A stretch of 33,898 nt of DNA, taken from an uncultured Oscillospiraceae bacterium (lineage in GTDB: Bacteria; Bacillota; Clostridia; Oscillospirales; Acutalibacteraceae). Location: the NCBI GenBank assembly GCA_948471095.1, contig CAOKRG010000028.1, positions 1-33,898 of the forward strand. Reading direction: 5' to 3'. Shown here in pieces: positions 16,521-24,015 of this stretch (positions are counted from its first letter, which is position 1; every line of letters starts with the position of its first letter). Both the position numbers and the translations under genes were made by a program. The notes below the pieces were generated by a model, which did not search any database, was not told the origin of the DNA, and was given only the letters and a program-made list of their open reading frames with translations.

Positions 16521-17186
16521 TCAACCGTCAAATTTCGGGGCGCTTACCTGGTTCCCGGCAAAGGTGTTCGGTCCGGGATTCGACAGGGAAAAATACATCT
16601 TGGCGGCCTTCGTCGTGCCAAAGTCCCGGTTGGAGCCCGTATCCTGCACCTCGTTGAAGGCGTCCCGGAACATCTGGTTGTGGGCTTCCTCCCGGTTAAG
16701 GAGGAAGTCGATGGTCTCGCGCACCTTGCTGTCGTTGATCTGGCGGTACAGATACTCGTACACCACCTTGGCCCGCTGCTCCGAGGCAATGTTGCTGAGC
16801 AGGTCGGCGCACAGGTCGCCGGTCACGGTGACGTAGTCCCCCGTCCAGGAATAGCCCGAGGCGTTGATGAGCCCGGGGTTTAGCCCCAGCAGCACATGGG
16901 TTTGTACCTCGCCCGCGCCAACCCGCCCGGCGTCCACGTCATGGCCGTTGAGCAGGTTGATGGTCTGCGCCACCATCTCCATGTGCCCCAGCTCCTCCGC
17001 CGCGATGTCCAGGAACAGGTCCTTGATCTTCTGGTCCTTGATGCGGAACGACTGGGACATATACTGCATCGCCGCCTTCAGCTCGCCGTTTCCGCCGCCC
17101 AGCTGTTCCTGGAGCAGCGCGGCATATTGCGGATTGGGGCGCTCGATTCCCACAGGGTGAAAGAGCGCTTTTTCATGCTTAAACAT
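16521..17186 (-). CDS. Manganese catalase / CotJC-like protein
   Basis: A 221-aa ferritin-like protein. The dimanganese ligands fit E35, E65 and H68 (EELGH), E144 and E166/H169 (EEAH). The family splits hydrogen peroxide without heme; the short form is related to the spore coat protein CotJC of Bacillus. The start chosen is MFKHEK, with GGAGGG about 6 bases upstream. A long in-frame upstream extension runs into the hairpin repeat and is not coding. No cotJA or cotJB lies beside it, so a spore role is only a possibility. Confidence 0.92.
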   Translation of the reverse strand: MFKHEKALFHPVGIERPNPQYAALLQEQLGGGNGELKAAMQYMSQSFRIKDQKIKDLFLDIAAEELGHMEMVAQTINLLNGHDVDAGRVGAGEVQTHVLLGLNPGLINASGYSWTGDYVTVTGDLCADLLSNIASEQRAKVVYEYLYRQINDSKVRETIDFLLNREEAHNQMFRDAFNEVQDTGSNRDFGTTKAAKMYFSLSNPGPNTFAGNQVSAPKFDG

Positions 17187-17296
17187 AAGAATCCCTCCAG
17201 TCTGACGATAGTGTGTCCGCCCTTTTAGAAAAAATACAAAACCCCACTGGCCATCCTGTCTTCTTAATATTAACGCTTTCGGAGGCCCCTCCTTAT

Positions 17297-17607
17297 GGGT
17301 GTGTCCAAAACACGCAGTTTTCGAAAAGTAATACGGAGTGGGGTCTCGCCTGCCGGCTCGGTCAGTTCGCAGCTTGTCTGCCACTGGTAGACGCTCACCC
17401 TCTGGCGGCTTAGGGGCTTCTGGGTCTCGCCTGTCGGCTCGGTCGGTTCGCGGCATGTCTGCCACTGGCAGACGCTCACCCCCTAAGAACCCACGAGTTA
17501 TCCTTTGGATAACTCGTCCACTTCTTGAAAAAGTGGACAAAACTTTTACTGTTGCACTCAGCGAACTTTTCTCTTGTTAAAATTAAAACGCGCGTTTTGG
17601 GCACTCC
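17297..17607 (-). repeat. Intergenic hairpin repeat, full-length copy with both terminal repeats and two cassettes (copy 5)
   Basis: This is the most complete copy, 311 bp. The ends are inverted repeats: GGGTGTGTCCAAAACACGC at 17297-17315, and AAAACGCGCGTTTTGGGCA running into CTCC at 17585-17607. In minus-strand order it holds GCAACAGTAAAAGTTTTG; CCACTTTTTCAAGAAGTGG; ACGAGTTATCC/GGATAACTCGT (17493-17517); CTTAGGGG/CCCCTAAG (17409-17416 with 17480-17487) split by a cassette (17422-17480); CCGCCAGAGG; a second cassette (17341-17400); and CACTCCGT. The cassettes carry GTCTGCC/GGCAGAC and GTCTGCC/GGTAGAC. The catalase-side flank (17187-17296) shows no gene. Confidence 0.92.
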
Positions 17608-17624
17608 GCCTCCTTTCCCTTTCC

Positions 17625-17653
17625 TTGACATTTTCCTCAAAAAAATGTATACT
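17625..17653 (+). promoter_or_regulatory. Promoter of purine nucleoside phosphorylase
   Basis: TTGACA (17625-17630), 17 bases, TATACT (17648-17653). It begins 18 bases past the end of a hairpin repeat copy. Confidence 0.85.
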
Positions 17654-17688
17654 GGCACCAGAATCTTTTACGAAAAAGGGGGATGCGC

Positions 17689-18519
17689 ATGTCTTCTGTT
17701 TTGGAAAAAATTCAAGCCTGCGTCCAGGCCGTCCGGCAGGTTACCGGCTTCGCGCCGGAGTCCGCCGTGGTTTTGGGCTCCGGGCTGGGGGGCTTCGCGG
17801 AGAGAATCCAGGTGGAGGCCCAGGTTCCCTACGCCAGCCTGCCGGGCTTCCCCGTCTCCACCGTGGCGGGGCACGCGGGGCGGTTCTTGTTCGGCTATGT
17901 GGAGGGAAAGCCCGTCGCCGTGATGCAGGGGCGGGTGCACTACTATGAGGGCTACTCCATGGAACAGGTGGTGCTGCCCATCCGGGTGCTGCGGGCCTTG
18001 GGCGCACGGGAGCTGCTGCTCACCAACGCCGCGGGCGGCGTCGGCCCAGGGCTTGCTCCGGGCTGCCTGATGCTGCTGACCGGCCACATTGCCAGCTTTG
18101 TGCCCTCGCCCCTCATCGGACCCAACGAGGAGGCCCTGGGCCCCCGTTTTCCGGACATGTCGGAGGTGTACGACCACTCCCTGCGGGAGCGGGCCAAGGC
18201 CGCGGCGGCGGAGTTGGGCATTGAGCTGAAGGAAGGCGTATACCTGCAAACCACGGGCCCCAATTACGAGACCCCGGAGGAGATTAAGCTCTACCGCCTG
18301 CTGGGCGCGGACGCGGTGGGCATGAGCACCGCCTGCGAGGCCATGGCCGCCCGGCACATGGGGATGAACGTCTGCGGCATCAGCGTGGTGACCAACCTGG
18401 CGGCCGGGCTGGGCGGCAAGCCCCTGAGCCACGAGGAGGTCCAAGAGGTGGCGGACCGGGTAGGCGGGCAGTTTCAGGAGTTGGTTTGGCGCTATTTAGC
18501 CCGTGGAGGGTGCGCCTAG
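17689..18519 (+). CDS. Purine nucleoside phosphorylase (trimeric, PNP-I type)
   Basis: A 276-aa cytosolic enzyme that cleaves inosine, guanosine and deoxy forms with phosphate to give the base and ribose-1-phosphate. Family signatures are the phosphate loop VLGSGLGGF, GRVHYYEGY, LTNAAGGVG, the base-recognition stretch GPNYETPEEI and GMSTACEAMAARHMG. Length and motifs fit the trimeric mammalian-like class rather than the hexameric DeoD class. The start chosen is the ATG at 17689, 6-7 bases after AAGGGGG; an in-frame ATG at 17683 is too close to that site. It is a single gene with its own promoter. Confidence 0.95.
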   Translation: MSSVLEKIQACVQAVRQVTGFAPESAVVLGSGLGGFAERIQVEAQVPYASLPGFPVSTVAGHAGRFLFGYVEGKPVAVMQGRVHYYEGYSMEQVVLPIRVLRALGARELLLTNAAGGVGPGLAPGCLMLLTGHIASFVPSPLIGPNEEALGPRFPDMSEVYDHSLRERAKAAAAELGIELKEGVYLQTTGPNYETPEEIKLYRLLGADAVGMSTACEAMAARHMGMNVCGISVVTNLAAGLGGKPLSHEEVQEVADRVGGQFQELVWRYLARGGCA

Positions 18520-18534
18520 GGCTGGCTCCTTAGT

Positions 18535-18891
18535 AAAACGCGCGTTTGAACAAGAAGAAACCTCCCTGAGCGCAACAATAAAAGTTTCGTCATTCTCGAC
18601 TGCCGTCTCGGTCGGCGCTGGACAATCGCCACTGGCGATTAGCGCCCTTTTCAAAGGTTGCAGGGTTCTTAGGGGGCGACAATCGCCAGCTACTTGGCAA
18701 AGCCAAGTAGAGCGATTCTCCCGTCGCCGACCAAGCCGGTAGGCGAGACCCAGAGCCCCGCAAGTTCATCTTTGATGAACTTGGCCGCCGGAGGGGGAAG
18801 ATTGCCTGTGGCAATCGTTCTGACCCGACCGAGCCGACAGGCGAGACTCTACTCCGTAAAACTTCAAAAACTGCGCCCTTTGGACACTCCC
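18535..18891 (+). repeat. Intergenic hairpin repeat, longest copy with three cassettes (copy 6)
   Basis: The left end is AAAACGCGCGTTT (18535-18547) and the right end CTGCGCCCTTTGGACACTCC (18871-18890). Cassette 1 (18592-18646, reverse) holds GGCGCT/AGCGCC around AATCGCC/GGCGATT. Cassette 2 (18675-18751) lies in the CTTAGGGG loop and nests GGCGAC/GTCGCC, AATCGC/GCGATT and CTACTTGGC/GCCAAGTAG. CAAGTTCATC/GATGAACTTG (18761-18783) follows, then CCGCCGGAGG, and cassette 3 (18795-18849) headed by GATTGCC/GGCAATC. It fills the whole space between the phosphorylase gene and the S24 regulator promoter. Confidence 0.92.
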
Positions 18892-18906
18892 GTTTTCCCC
18901 ATCCGG

Positions 18907-18936
18907 TTGACAATCCGCCTATATGTGGGGTATACT
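18907..18936 (+). promoter_or_regulatory. Promoter of the S24 regulator
   Basis: TTGACA (18907-18912), 18 bases, TATACT (18931-18936), followed by AAAGGAGGGG just before the ATG. The leader is very short, about 15 bases. It starts 16 bases after the repeat copy ends. Confidence 0.8.
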
Positions 18937-18957
18937 ATAGGCAAAGGAGGGGTTCCC

Positions 18958-19701
18958 ATGAGTTTTCCGGAGACCTTAAAGGAGGCCCGCGTTGCCGCCG
19001 GGCACACCCAGCGCTTTATGGCCGAGCAGCTGGGCATTGACACCACCACCTATTCCGGATATGAGACCGGCCGCCGCCAGCCCGACGTGGACCGGCTGCG
19101 CCAGCTGGCCGGACTTCTGCGCATCAGCGGCGACCAGCTTTTGGAGGTCAGCCAGAACAACGGCGTGACCATGCGGGAGATGCGGCAGCTCCGCAAGTAC
19201 CGGACTCTGGACGTCCACGGCCAGGACCTGGTGGACACGGTGCTGGACAAGGAATATGCCCGCATGACCCAGATGGACCTGCGGGAGCACGAGAGCCGGG
19301 GGCCGGTCACGTACATCAACTGCTACGACCTGGCCGTGAGCGCGGGCCTGGGCGAGCCCTGGGTGGACAGCGCCTACAAGACCAAGCTGGAGGTCCCCGG
19401 GGAGCTGGTGCCGGAGCGGGCGCACTTCTGCGTGCGGGTCAACGGCAGCAGCATGCTGCCCGCCTACCGGGACGGGGACATTGTGTTCGTGGAGCGGGTG
19501 GAGGATTTTGTGAACGAAGGGGAGATCGGCATTTTCTTTTTGAATGGCGACGGGTACATGAAGCGGCTGGGCCGGGGGGCCCTGCTGTCGCTGAACCCGG
19601 AGTACGAGCCCATCCCGCTGCACGATTACGACAATCTGCGGTGCCAGGGACGGGTTTTGGGCAAGCTGGAAATGAAAACGCGGAGCTCCGGCATTGGCTG
19701 A
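18958..19701 (+). CDS. LexA-like transcriptional repressor: XRE helix-turn-helix plus S24 peptidase
   Basis: A 247-aa protein. Residues 4-62 form a Cro/CI-type helix-turn-helix (TQRFMAEQLGID, YSGYETGRRQPDVDRLRQLA). The C-terminal S24 domain has the Ala-Gly cleavage site A129-G130 (VSAGLG), the serine S165 in GSSMLPAYRDGD and the lysine K202 in GYMKRLG. Such proteins cut themselves when RecA filaments form, relieving repression, as in phage CI and LexA. No phage genes are nearby, so it may be a chromosomal stress regulator or a phage remnant. The start ATG at 18958 is set by the strong ribosome site. Confidence 0.93.
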   Translation: MSFPETLKEARVAAGHTQRFMAEQLGIDTTTYSGYETGRRQPDVDRLRQLAGLLRISGDQLLEVSQNNGVTMREMRQLRKYRTLDVHGQDLVDTVLDKEYARMTQMDLREHESRGPVTYINCYDLAVSAGLGEPWVDSAYKTKLEVPGELVPERAHFCVRVNGSSMLPAYRDGDIVFVERVEDFVNEGEIGIFFLNGDGYMKRLGRGALLSLNPEYEPIPLHDYDNLRCQGRVLGKLEMKTRSSGIG

Positions 19702-19722
19702 CGCCAGGCCGGGGCTCTTTTT
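19683..19722 (+). terminator. Terminator of the S24 regulator
   Basis: GAGCTCCGGC (19683-19692) pairs with GCCGGGGCTC (19708-19717), followed by TTTTT. The stem includes the last codons and encloses the stop codon. Confidence 0.85.
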
Positions 19723-19788
19723 GTCTGCCTTTCACCCGGCGTTTCGCGCAGCTTGCCGCGCTCCTAAGTCCCCTTGCCCCATCCCCCC

Positions 19789-19825
19789 TTGCGCCGCCCC
19801 GCCGGCCGCGCTATACTGATAGCGC
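19789..19825 (+). promoter_or_regulatory. Promoter of the LytTR gene with a palindrome over the -10 box
   Basis: TTGCGC (19789-19794), 17 bases, TATACT (19812-19817). The -10 lies inside a perfect inverted repeat, GCGCTAT-ACTG-ATAGCGC (19808-19825), well placed for a repressor site. Confidence 0.6.
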
Positions 19826-19870
19826 AGCCAAATCCTTGCGGCCGCGCAAAACAGCAAAGGAGTGTCTCCC

Positions 19871-20311
19871 ATGAAAATCACCCTGGAAGAAGACCCGACC
19901 CTTTCGGAGGCGGAGGTCCTTGTCCGCTGCCCGCCCGGAGACCCCGCCGCGGGGCGGATCCTCTCCGCCCTGTCCGCCGCCGTTCCAGAGGCCCTTGCCG
20001 GCTGGCGGGACGGCCAGGCTTATCCGCTGAACGCCCAGGACCTGCTTTACGCCGAGGCGGTGGACGGCCGGACCTTCCTCTACACCGCCGGCGAGGTGTT
20101 CGAGACCCCCCTGCGCCTGTACGAGCTGGAAAAGCTGCTGGCAGCCCGGGGGTTCCTGCGGGCCTCCAAGTCGGCGGTGGTCAATTTCAACGCGGTGCGG
20201 TCCCTGCGCCCCGACCTGGGCGGGCGGCTGCGGCTCACCATGCGGGGCGGCGAGCAGATCTACGCCTCCCGGCAGTACGCGCCGGACATCAAGAAAAAGC
20301 TGGGTATATAG
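19871..20311 (+). CDS. LytTR-domain DNA-binding regulator
   Basis: A 146-aa protein without a receiver domain. Residues about 45-146 form the LytTR fold: LNAQDLLYAEAVDGRTFLYT, YELEKLLAARGFLRASKSAVVNFNAV and the final LRLTMRGGEQIYASRQYAPDIKKKLG. It binds direct-repeat DNA. Genes of this type are regularly followed by a DUF3021 membrane protein that holds the regulator inactive (LytTR regulatory systems), which is exactly what follows here, once broken and once intact. The start ATG at 19871 has AAAGGAG upstream. Confidence 0.93.
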   Translation: MKITLEEDPTLSEAEVLVRCPPGDPAAGRILSALSAAVPEALAGWRDGQAYPLNAQDLLYAEAVDGRTFLYTAGEVFETPLRLYELEKLLAARGFLRASKSAVVNFNAVRSLRPDLGGRLRLTMRGGEQIYASRQYAPDIKKKLGI

Positions 20312-20329
20312 CGTTCGAGAGGAAAAAAC

Positions 20330-20506
20330 ATGGAAAAATTCATTCAATTTGTGGACGGACTGAAAACCCGGGGCTGCCTAAAATTTACCGGGGCCCTGTG
20401 CGCCTATTCCCTCATCGATTCCCTTTGCGGGGGAGAGCGCATCCGCTACATCCTGATCTGGCAGATGCTGGTCCTCTGCGGCTGCATCCCCACGCGCCGG
20501 CGCTGA
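20330..20506 (+). pseudogene. Truncated duplicate of the DUF3021 gene
   Basis: It encodes 58 residues that align with the first 55 of the next gene: GLKTRGCLKFTGALCAYS against [18 protein letters not shown], and LIWQMLVLCGCI against [12 protein letters not shown]. After CGCI the frame breaks and ends as PTRRR. In the next frame, PALKKRLVI resembles VLKRPSY of the intact gene, so an internal deletion with a frameshift followed by loss of the rest is likely. It keeps its own ATG and GAGAGGA site and could still make a two-helix peptide. Confidence 0.8.
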
Positions 20507-20534
20507 AAAAGCGCCTAGTCATATAGGAGGAAAA

Positions 20535-20987
20535 ATGATGAAAAAGTTTTTACACATGATCGGCGAACTAAAGACCTGGGGCTGCCTGAGCTTTACCGGT
20601 GCCCTGTGCATCTATTCGTTTATCGACTTTCTAACAGGCGGCGAGTACATCCGCCACACCCTGGTCTGGCAGATGCTGGCCCTGTGCGGCTGCATCAGCC
20701 TATTGCAGTACATTTTCTTTTCCGGCCAGGTGCTCAAGCGGCCCAGCTATTTCCTGCGCCTGGCCGTCTTCTGCGGCCTCACCCTGGCGCTTTGCTGCGG
20801 CTTTGCCTGGGCGTTCCGCTGGTTCCCCCTGGAAAACGCCGGAGCCTGGGCCAGCTTTGCGGTCATCTTCTTCCTGGCGTTCCTGGTTTTCACCCTGGGG
20901 TTTGAAATTTATTTTCGGGCTGTGGGAAAAAAGTACGACGCGCTGCTGGGCCGCTGGCGGGCCGGGGAAAAGGACCGTGAAAAGTAG
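20535..20987 (+). CDS. DUF3021 family membrane protein
   Basis: A 150-aa protein with four membrane segments, about 18-36, 46-66, 74-95 and 102-128. Its place directly behind the LytTR gene marks it as the membrane partner that restrains the regulator. What releases it is unknown. AGGAGG precedes the double ATG (20535 or 20538). Confidence 0.88.
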   Translation: MMKKFLHMIGELKTWGCLSFTGALCIYSFIDFLTGGEYIRHTLVWQMLALCGCISLLQYIFFSGQVLKRPSYFLRLAVFCGLTLALCCGFAWAFRWFPLENAGAWASFAVIFFLAFLVFTLGFEIYFRAVGKKYDALLGRWRAGEKDREK

Positions 20988-21075
20988 CGCCGCGGACGGC
21001 CCCGCCGCCGGCTTTCCCTGGTTTTTTCCAAAAAATGAACAAAAAGTAACAATCCAAAAATCCCGGCCAAAGGGG

Positions 21076-21104
21076 TTGACAAGCCCCGGGGTTCGAGATA
21101 TAAT
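21076..21104 (+). promoter_or_regulatory. Consensus promoter of rpsU
   Basis: TTGACA (21076-21081), 17 bases, TATAAT (21099-21104), a perfect match to both boxes. The leader is about 60 bases. Confidence 0.9.
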
Positions 21105-21171
21105 AGCTATGTTGTATTGGTATATTTACGACGCATACCCCTGCCTTTTCGGCGGATGGGAGGGATATTGG

Positions 21172-21348
21172 ATGGCTGAGATTCGGCTCAAGGAAAACGA
21201 GTCCTTGGATAGTGCCCTGCGGCGCTTTAAGAAGCAATGCGCCCGCGCCGGCGTTATCCAGGAGGTCCGCAAGCGGGAGGCTTATGAAAAGCCCTCGGTG
21301 AAGCGCAAGAAGAAATCAGAAGCGGCCCGCAAGCGCAAGTATAAGTAA
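21172..21348 (+). CDS. rpsU: 30S ribosomal protein S21
   Basis: A 58-aa basic protein of the small subunit platform. It has the family N terminus ([19 protein letters not shown]) and a lysine/arginine-rich tail ([15 protein letters not shown]). GGGAGG stands 8 bases upstream of the ATG. Its own perfect promoter and terminator make it a separate unit, with YqeG beginning beyond the terminator. Confidence 0.97.
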   Translation: MAEIRLKENESLDSALRRFKKQCARAGVIQEVRKREAYEKPSVKRKKKSEAARKRKYK

Positions 21349-21410
21349 GAGCAAGCCGGAGGGAAGGCCTTTCCCGCCGCGCCTGTTCTTATAGGCTGCA
21401 AACCTGAAGG

Positions 21411-21436
21411 AAAGCGGGCGGCGAGCCCGCTTTTTT
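21411..21436 (+). terminator. Terminator of rpsU
   Basis: The GCGGGC/GCCCGC stem with a short loop is followed by TTTTTT (21431-21436). Confidence 0.9.
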
Positions 21437-21462
21437 GTTCCCGGCTGGAGTGTTAGCAAATT

Positions 21463-21984
21463 ATGTCAATTTTGAAACCGACCGCCCTGCGCGGCCGCTG
21501 CGGGGACGTAACCCCCGGGCTTCTGCGCGAGCTGGGCGTGAAGGCGGTGCTGCTGGATGTGGACAACACCATCGCCGCCTACAGCTCCCACGAACCGGCC
21601 CCCGGCGCGGTGGAATGGACGCGGGGGCTGGAGGAGGCGGGCTTCCGGGTGGTAATCGTCTCCAACAACTACAAAAAGCGCGTGGAGGCTTTCGCGGCCC
21701 GGTTCGGCCTGGGCTGCTTCTGCTTTGCCATGAAGCCCCTGCCCTTTGGCTACCTGCGGGCCCGGCGGGCCCTGGGCGCCCGCTGCCGGGAGTGCGCCAT
21801 CATCGGGGACCAGATCTTCACCGACGTGGTGGGCGCGAACCTGTGCGGCATGAAGTCCGTTCTGCTGGAGCCCATGGAGCTGGAGGAAGGCTTCACCTTC
21901 CGGGTCCGGCGGTACTTCGAGCGGGGCCTGCGGGCCCGCTGGGGGCGGACGTTCCCCCAGGGCGGGGCGCAAAACAACGAGTGA
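21463..21984 (+). CDS. YqeG-family HAD phosphatase (IIIA type)
   Basis: A 173-aa cytoplasmic protein. HAD motifs: D32-x-D34 in LLDVDNT, the threonine/serine motif in VSNN near 66, and the acidic motif in IGDQIFTDVVGAN near 115. Relatives include mitochondrial phosphatidylglycerophosphatase GEP4, so a lipid-phosphate role is plausible and would connect to the pgsA-like gene elsewhere in the window, but this is inference. The GGAG site is 12-13 bases from the ATG, a weak fit. Confidence 0.9.
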   Translation: MSILKPTALRGRCGDVTPGLLRELGVKAVLLDVDNTIAAYSSHEPAPGAVEWTRGLEEAGFRVVIVSNNYKKRVEAFAARFGLGCFCFAMKPLPFGYLRARRALGARCRECAIIGDQIFTDVVGANLCGMKSVLLEPMELEEGFTFRVRRYFERGLRARWGRTFPQGGAQNNE

Positions 21985-22002
21985 GGAAAGGATGTTATAA
22001 TA

Positions 22003-23082
22003 ATGAAGAACCCTGTTGAGCGCATACGCGACCGGCTCATCGCCGGGGACAGCCAGAAGGCGGTGCTGGTGTTTTCCGAGTGCAACCGCCGGTACTTCAC
22101 CGAGTTCCCATCGGACATCGGTATATTGCTGATAACGGCCGACGAGGCCTATCTGCTGCAGGACTTCCGCTATGAGGAGGCGGCCCGCTACTCGGCCAAA
22201 AACTGCAAAGTGGTGGGCTTCAAGAAAATATATGAGACTCTCTGCGAGCTTCTGGAGAAACACGGCGTGAAGCAGGTCTATCTGGAGATCAACAAGCTCT
22301 CTGTGTCCCAGGCAAGGAAATTCGAGAAGGAACTGGACGGCAAGGGCGTTGAGGTGGTTTTGGACGAGACCCTGGACAACGCCATCAAGGACCAGCGGAT
22401 GATCAAGTCCCCGGAGGAGGTGGCCAAAATAGAGGCCGCCCAGGCCATTACGGACGCGGCTTTTGAGCACATCCTCCCCTTTATCAAGGAGGGCGTGACC
22501 GAGCGGGAGCTGGCTTTGGAGATCGAGTTCTTCATGCGCAACAACGGCGCGGAGGCTGTGGCCTTCGACCTGATCGTGGCGGCGGGCAAAAGCGGCTCTC
22601 AGTGCCACGCGGTGCCCAGCCTGAACACGGTGCAGAAGGGCGACTTCATCACCATGGACACCGGCGCCATGCTGGACGGCTATCATTCCGACATGACCCG
22701 CACCGTGGCCCTCGGCAAGGTGAGCGAGGAGCAGCGGAAGATTTACGACACCGTTTTGCAGGCCCAGCTGGCGGTTATCGACTTTGTAAAGCCCGGCGTG
22801 CTGTGCTGCGATGTGGACAAGGTGGCCCGGGACATCATCGAAAAGGACTACCCCGGCACCTTCGGCCACGGCCTGGGCCACGGGGTGGGCTTTGAGATCC
22901 ACGAGTGGCCGGCCTTCTCCCACCAGGACCAGACCCCCTGCGCGGAGGGCATGGTCATCACCGACGAGCCCGGCATCTACGTGCCCGCCAAGTGGGGCGT
23001 ACGCATTGAGGACATGCTGCTGGTGACGGCGGACGGCTGCCGGAGCCTGACCAAGTCCCCCAAGGAGCTTATCGAGCTGTAA
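22003..23082 (+). CDS. Xaa-Pro aminopeptidase (M24B family)
   Basis: A 359-aa metallopeptidase that removes an N-terminal residue preceding proline. The creatinase-type N domain covers about 1-130. The pita-bread catalytic domain holds the metal ligands D219 and D230 (MDTGAMLDGYHSD), H289/H293 (GHGLGHGVG), E322 (TDEPGIY) and E336 (VRIEDM). It sits just upstream of efp, a neighbourhood common in Firmicutes. AAAGGA lies about 11 bases before the ATG. It starts 18 bases after the YqeG gene, so the two are probably co-transcribed. Confidence 0.95.
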   Translation: MKNPVERIRDRLIAGDSQKAVLVFSECNRRYFTEFPSDIGILLITADEAYLLQDFRYEEAARYSAKNCKVVGFKKIYETLCELLEKHGVKQVYLEINKLSVSQARKFEKELDGKGVEVVLDETLDNAIKDQRMIKSPEEVAKIEAAQAITDAAFEHILPFIKEGVTERELALEIEFFMRNNGAEAVAFDLIVAAGKSGSQCHAVPSLNTVQKGDFITMDTGAMLDGYHSDMTRTVALGKVSEEQRKIYDTVLQAQLAVIDFVKPGVLCCDVDKVARDIIEKDYPGTFGHGLGHGVGFEIHEWPAFSHQDQTPCAEGMVITDEPGIYVPAKWGVRIEDMLLVTADGCRSLTKSPKELIEL

Positions 23083-23104
23083 AAAGCGTCAAATTTACAA
23101 AACC

Positions 23105-23132
23105 GCGGCGGATTTTCCTTGAAATTCGCCGC
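23105..23132 (+). promoter_or_regulatory. Inverted repeat over the efp -35 box
   Basis: GCGGCGGATTT (23105-23115) and AAATTCGCCGC (23122-23132) form an 11-bp inverted repeat with one GT pair. It encloses the -35 of efp. It could be an operator, or a terminator-like hairpin for the upstream peptidase gene without a T run. Confidence 0.45.
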
Positions 23133-23147
23133 AAGATAGATTACAAT
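23119..23147 (+). promoter_or_regulatory. Promoter of efp
   Basis: TTGAAA (23119-23124), 17 bases, TACAAT (23142-23147), about 30 bases before the start codon. Confidence 0.75.
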
Positions 23148-23176
23148 AGAGGCAGAATAATCTGGGAGGTTTTTTC

Positions 23177-23734
23177 ATGGTAACCGCAGGCGATTTTAGA
23201 AACGGCGTGACCTTCGAGATGGACGGAGGCGTTTACTCCATCATCGAGTTCCAGCACGTAAAGCCCGGCAAGGGCGCGGCGTTCGTGCGCACCAAGATCC
23301 GCAACGTGATCTCCGGGGCCGTCACCGAGCGCACCTTCAACCCCAACGACAAATTCCCCACCGCGTTCATTGAGCGCAAGGACATGCAGTATCTGTACAG
23401 CGACGGGGACCTGTACTATTTTATGGACACCGAGACCTACGAGCAGATTCCCATCAACTCCAACATCCTTTCCGACAACTTCAAGTTTGTGAAGGAGAAC
23501 ATGGAGTGCAAGGTGCTCTCCTACAAGGGCAGCGTGTTCGGCCTGGAGCCCCCCAACTTTGTGGAGCTGGAGGTCACCAAGACCGAGCCCGGCGTAAAGG
23601 GCGACACCGCCACCAACACCTTGAAGCCCGCCACTTTGGAGACCGGCGCGGAGATCCGCGTGCCCCTGTTCATCAACGAGGGCGAGATGATCCGCATCGA
23701 CACCCGGACCGGCGAGTATATGGAGAGAGCGTAA
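23177..23734 (+). CDS. efp: Elongation factor P
   Basis: A 185-aa translation factor of normal length that rescues ribosomes stalled at proline runs. The N-terminal KOW-like domain ends with the loop KPGKG, whose tip residue K32 is the modifiable position. Two OB-type domains follow (about 65-125 and 130-185, ending [13 protein letters not shown]). No lysyl-modification genes (epmA, epmB) are visible here; Firmicutes often use other modifications or none. GGGAGG precedes the ATG. Confidence 0.98.
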   Translation: MVTAGDFRNGVTFEMDGGVYSIIEFQHVKPGKGAAFVRTKIRNVISGAVTERTFNPNDKFPTAFIERKDMQYLYSDGDLYYFMDTETYEQIPINSNILSDNFKFVKENMECKVLSYKGSVFGLEPPNFVELEVTKTEPGVKGDTATNTLKPATLETGAEIRVPLFINEGEMIRIDTRTGEYMERA

Positions 23735-23756
23735 AAAACGAAGTTTTTTAGCTCCC

Positions 23757-23879
23757 GAGTTTTATTCGGGGTTTGAAAACCCCCGTTTCGCTAACGCGAA
23801 AGCATAAAACTCTTCGAGCGTTCTTTCGGTTTCGCTTTCAGTCCTTCGGACCGAATTCCGCTTCGCGGAAGCGCGAAAC
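23757..23879. repeat. Two successive three-way-junction hairpin clusters after efp
   Basis: Cluster 1: the outer stem GAGTTTTAT (23757-23765) with ATAAAACTC (23804-23812) encloses GGGGTTT/AAACCCC (23768-23783) and TTTCGC/GCGAAA (23786-23801). Cluster 2: the outer stem GTTTCGC (23829-23835) with GCGAAAC (23873-23879) encloses GTCC/GGAC (23841-23851) and TTCCGC/GCGGAA (23856-23870). The pairs TTTCGC/GCGAAA recur in both. A small A/T hairpin, AAAAAAC/GTTTTTT (23733-23749), precedes them at the efp stop. The remaining stretch to 24015 shows no gene. Confidence 0.8.
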
Positions 23880-24015
23880 TTTTTGCCTGGGCGGTGGTTT
23901 GTCCAACGCGAAAAGACGCGGCATTCCCCCACCCAGCCCCACCGTTAAAAGCACCTAACCTCATATAGCCTCCCGCCGTTCCCCAAGCATCTTGTCCCCA
24001 CCCCGCGCAACGGCG

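Noticed and set aside
17187-17540. N-terminal extension of the Mn catalase through the repeat
   Set aside because: The extension only translates repeat DNA. The family start MFKHEK has a good ribosome site.
18694-18957. N-terminal extension of the S24 regulator into the repeat
   Set aside because: The promoter and the strong ribosome site lie directly before the ATG at 18958, so the upstream frame is not translated with it.
18958-19701. Prophage region around the S24 repressor
   Set aside because: No integrase, structural, lysis or replication genes are in the window, and the neighbours are ordinary chromosomal genes.
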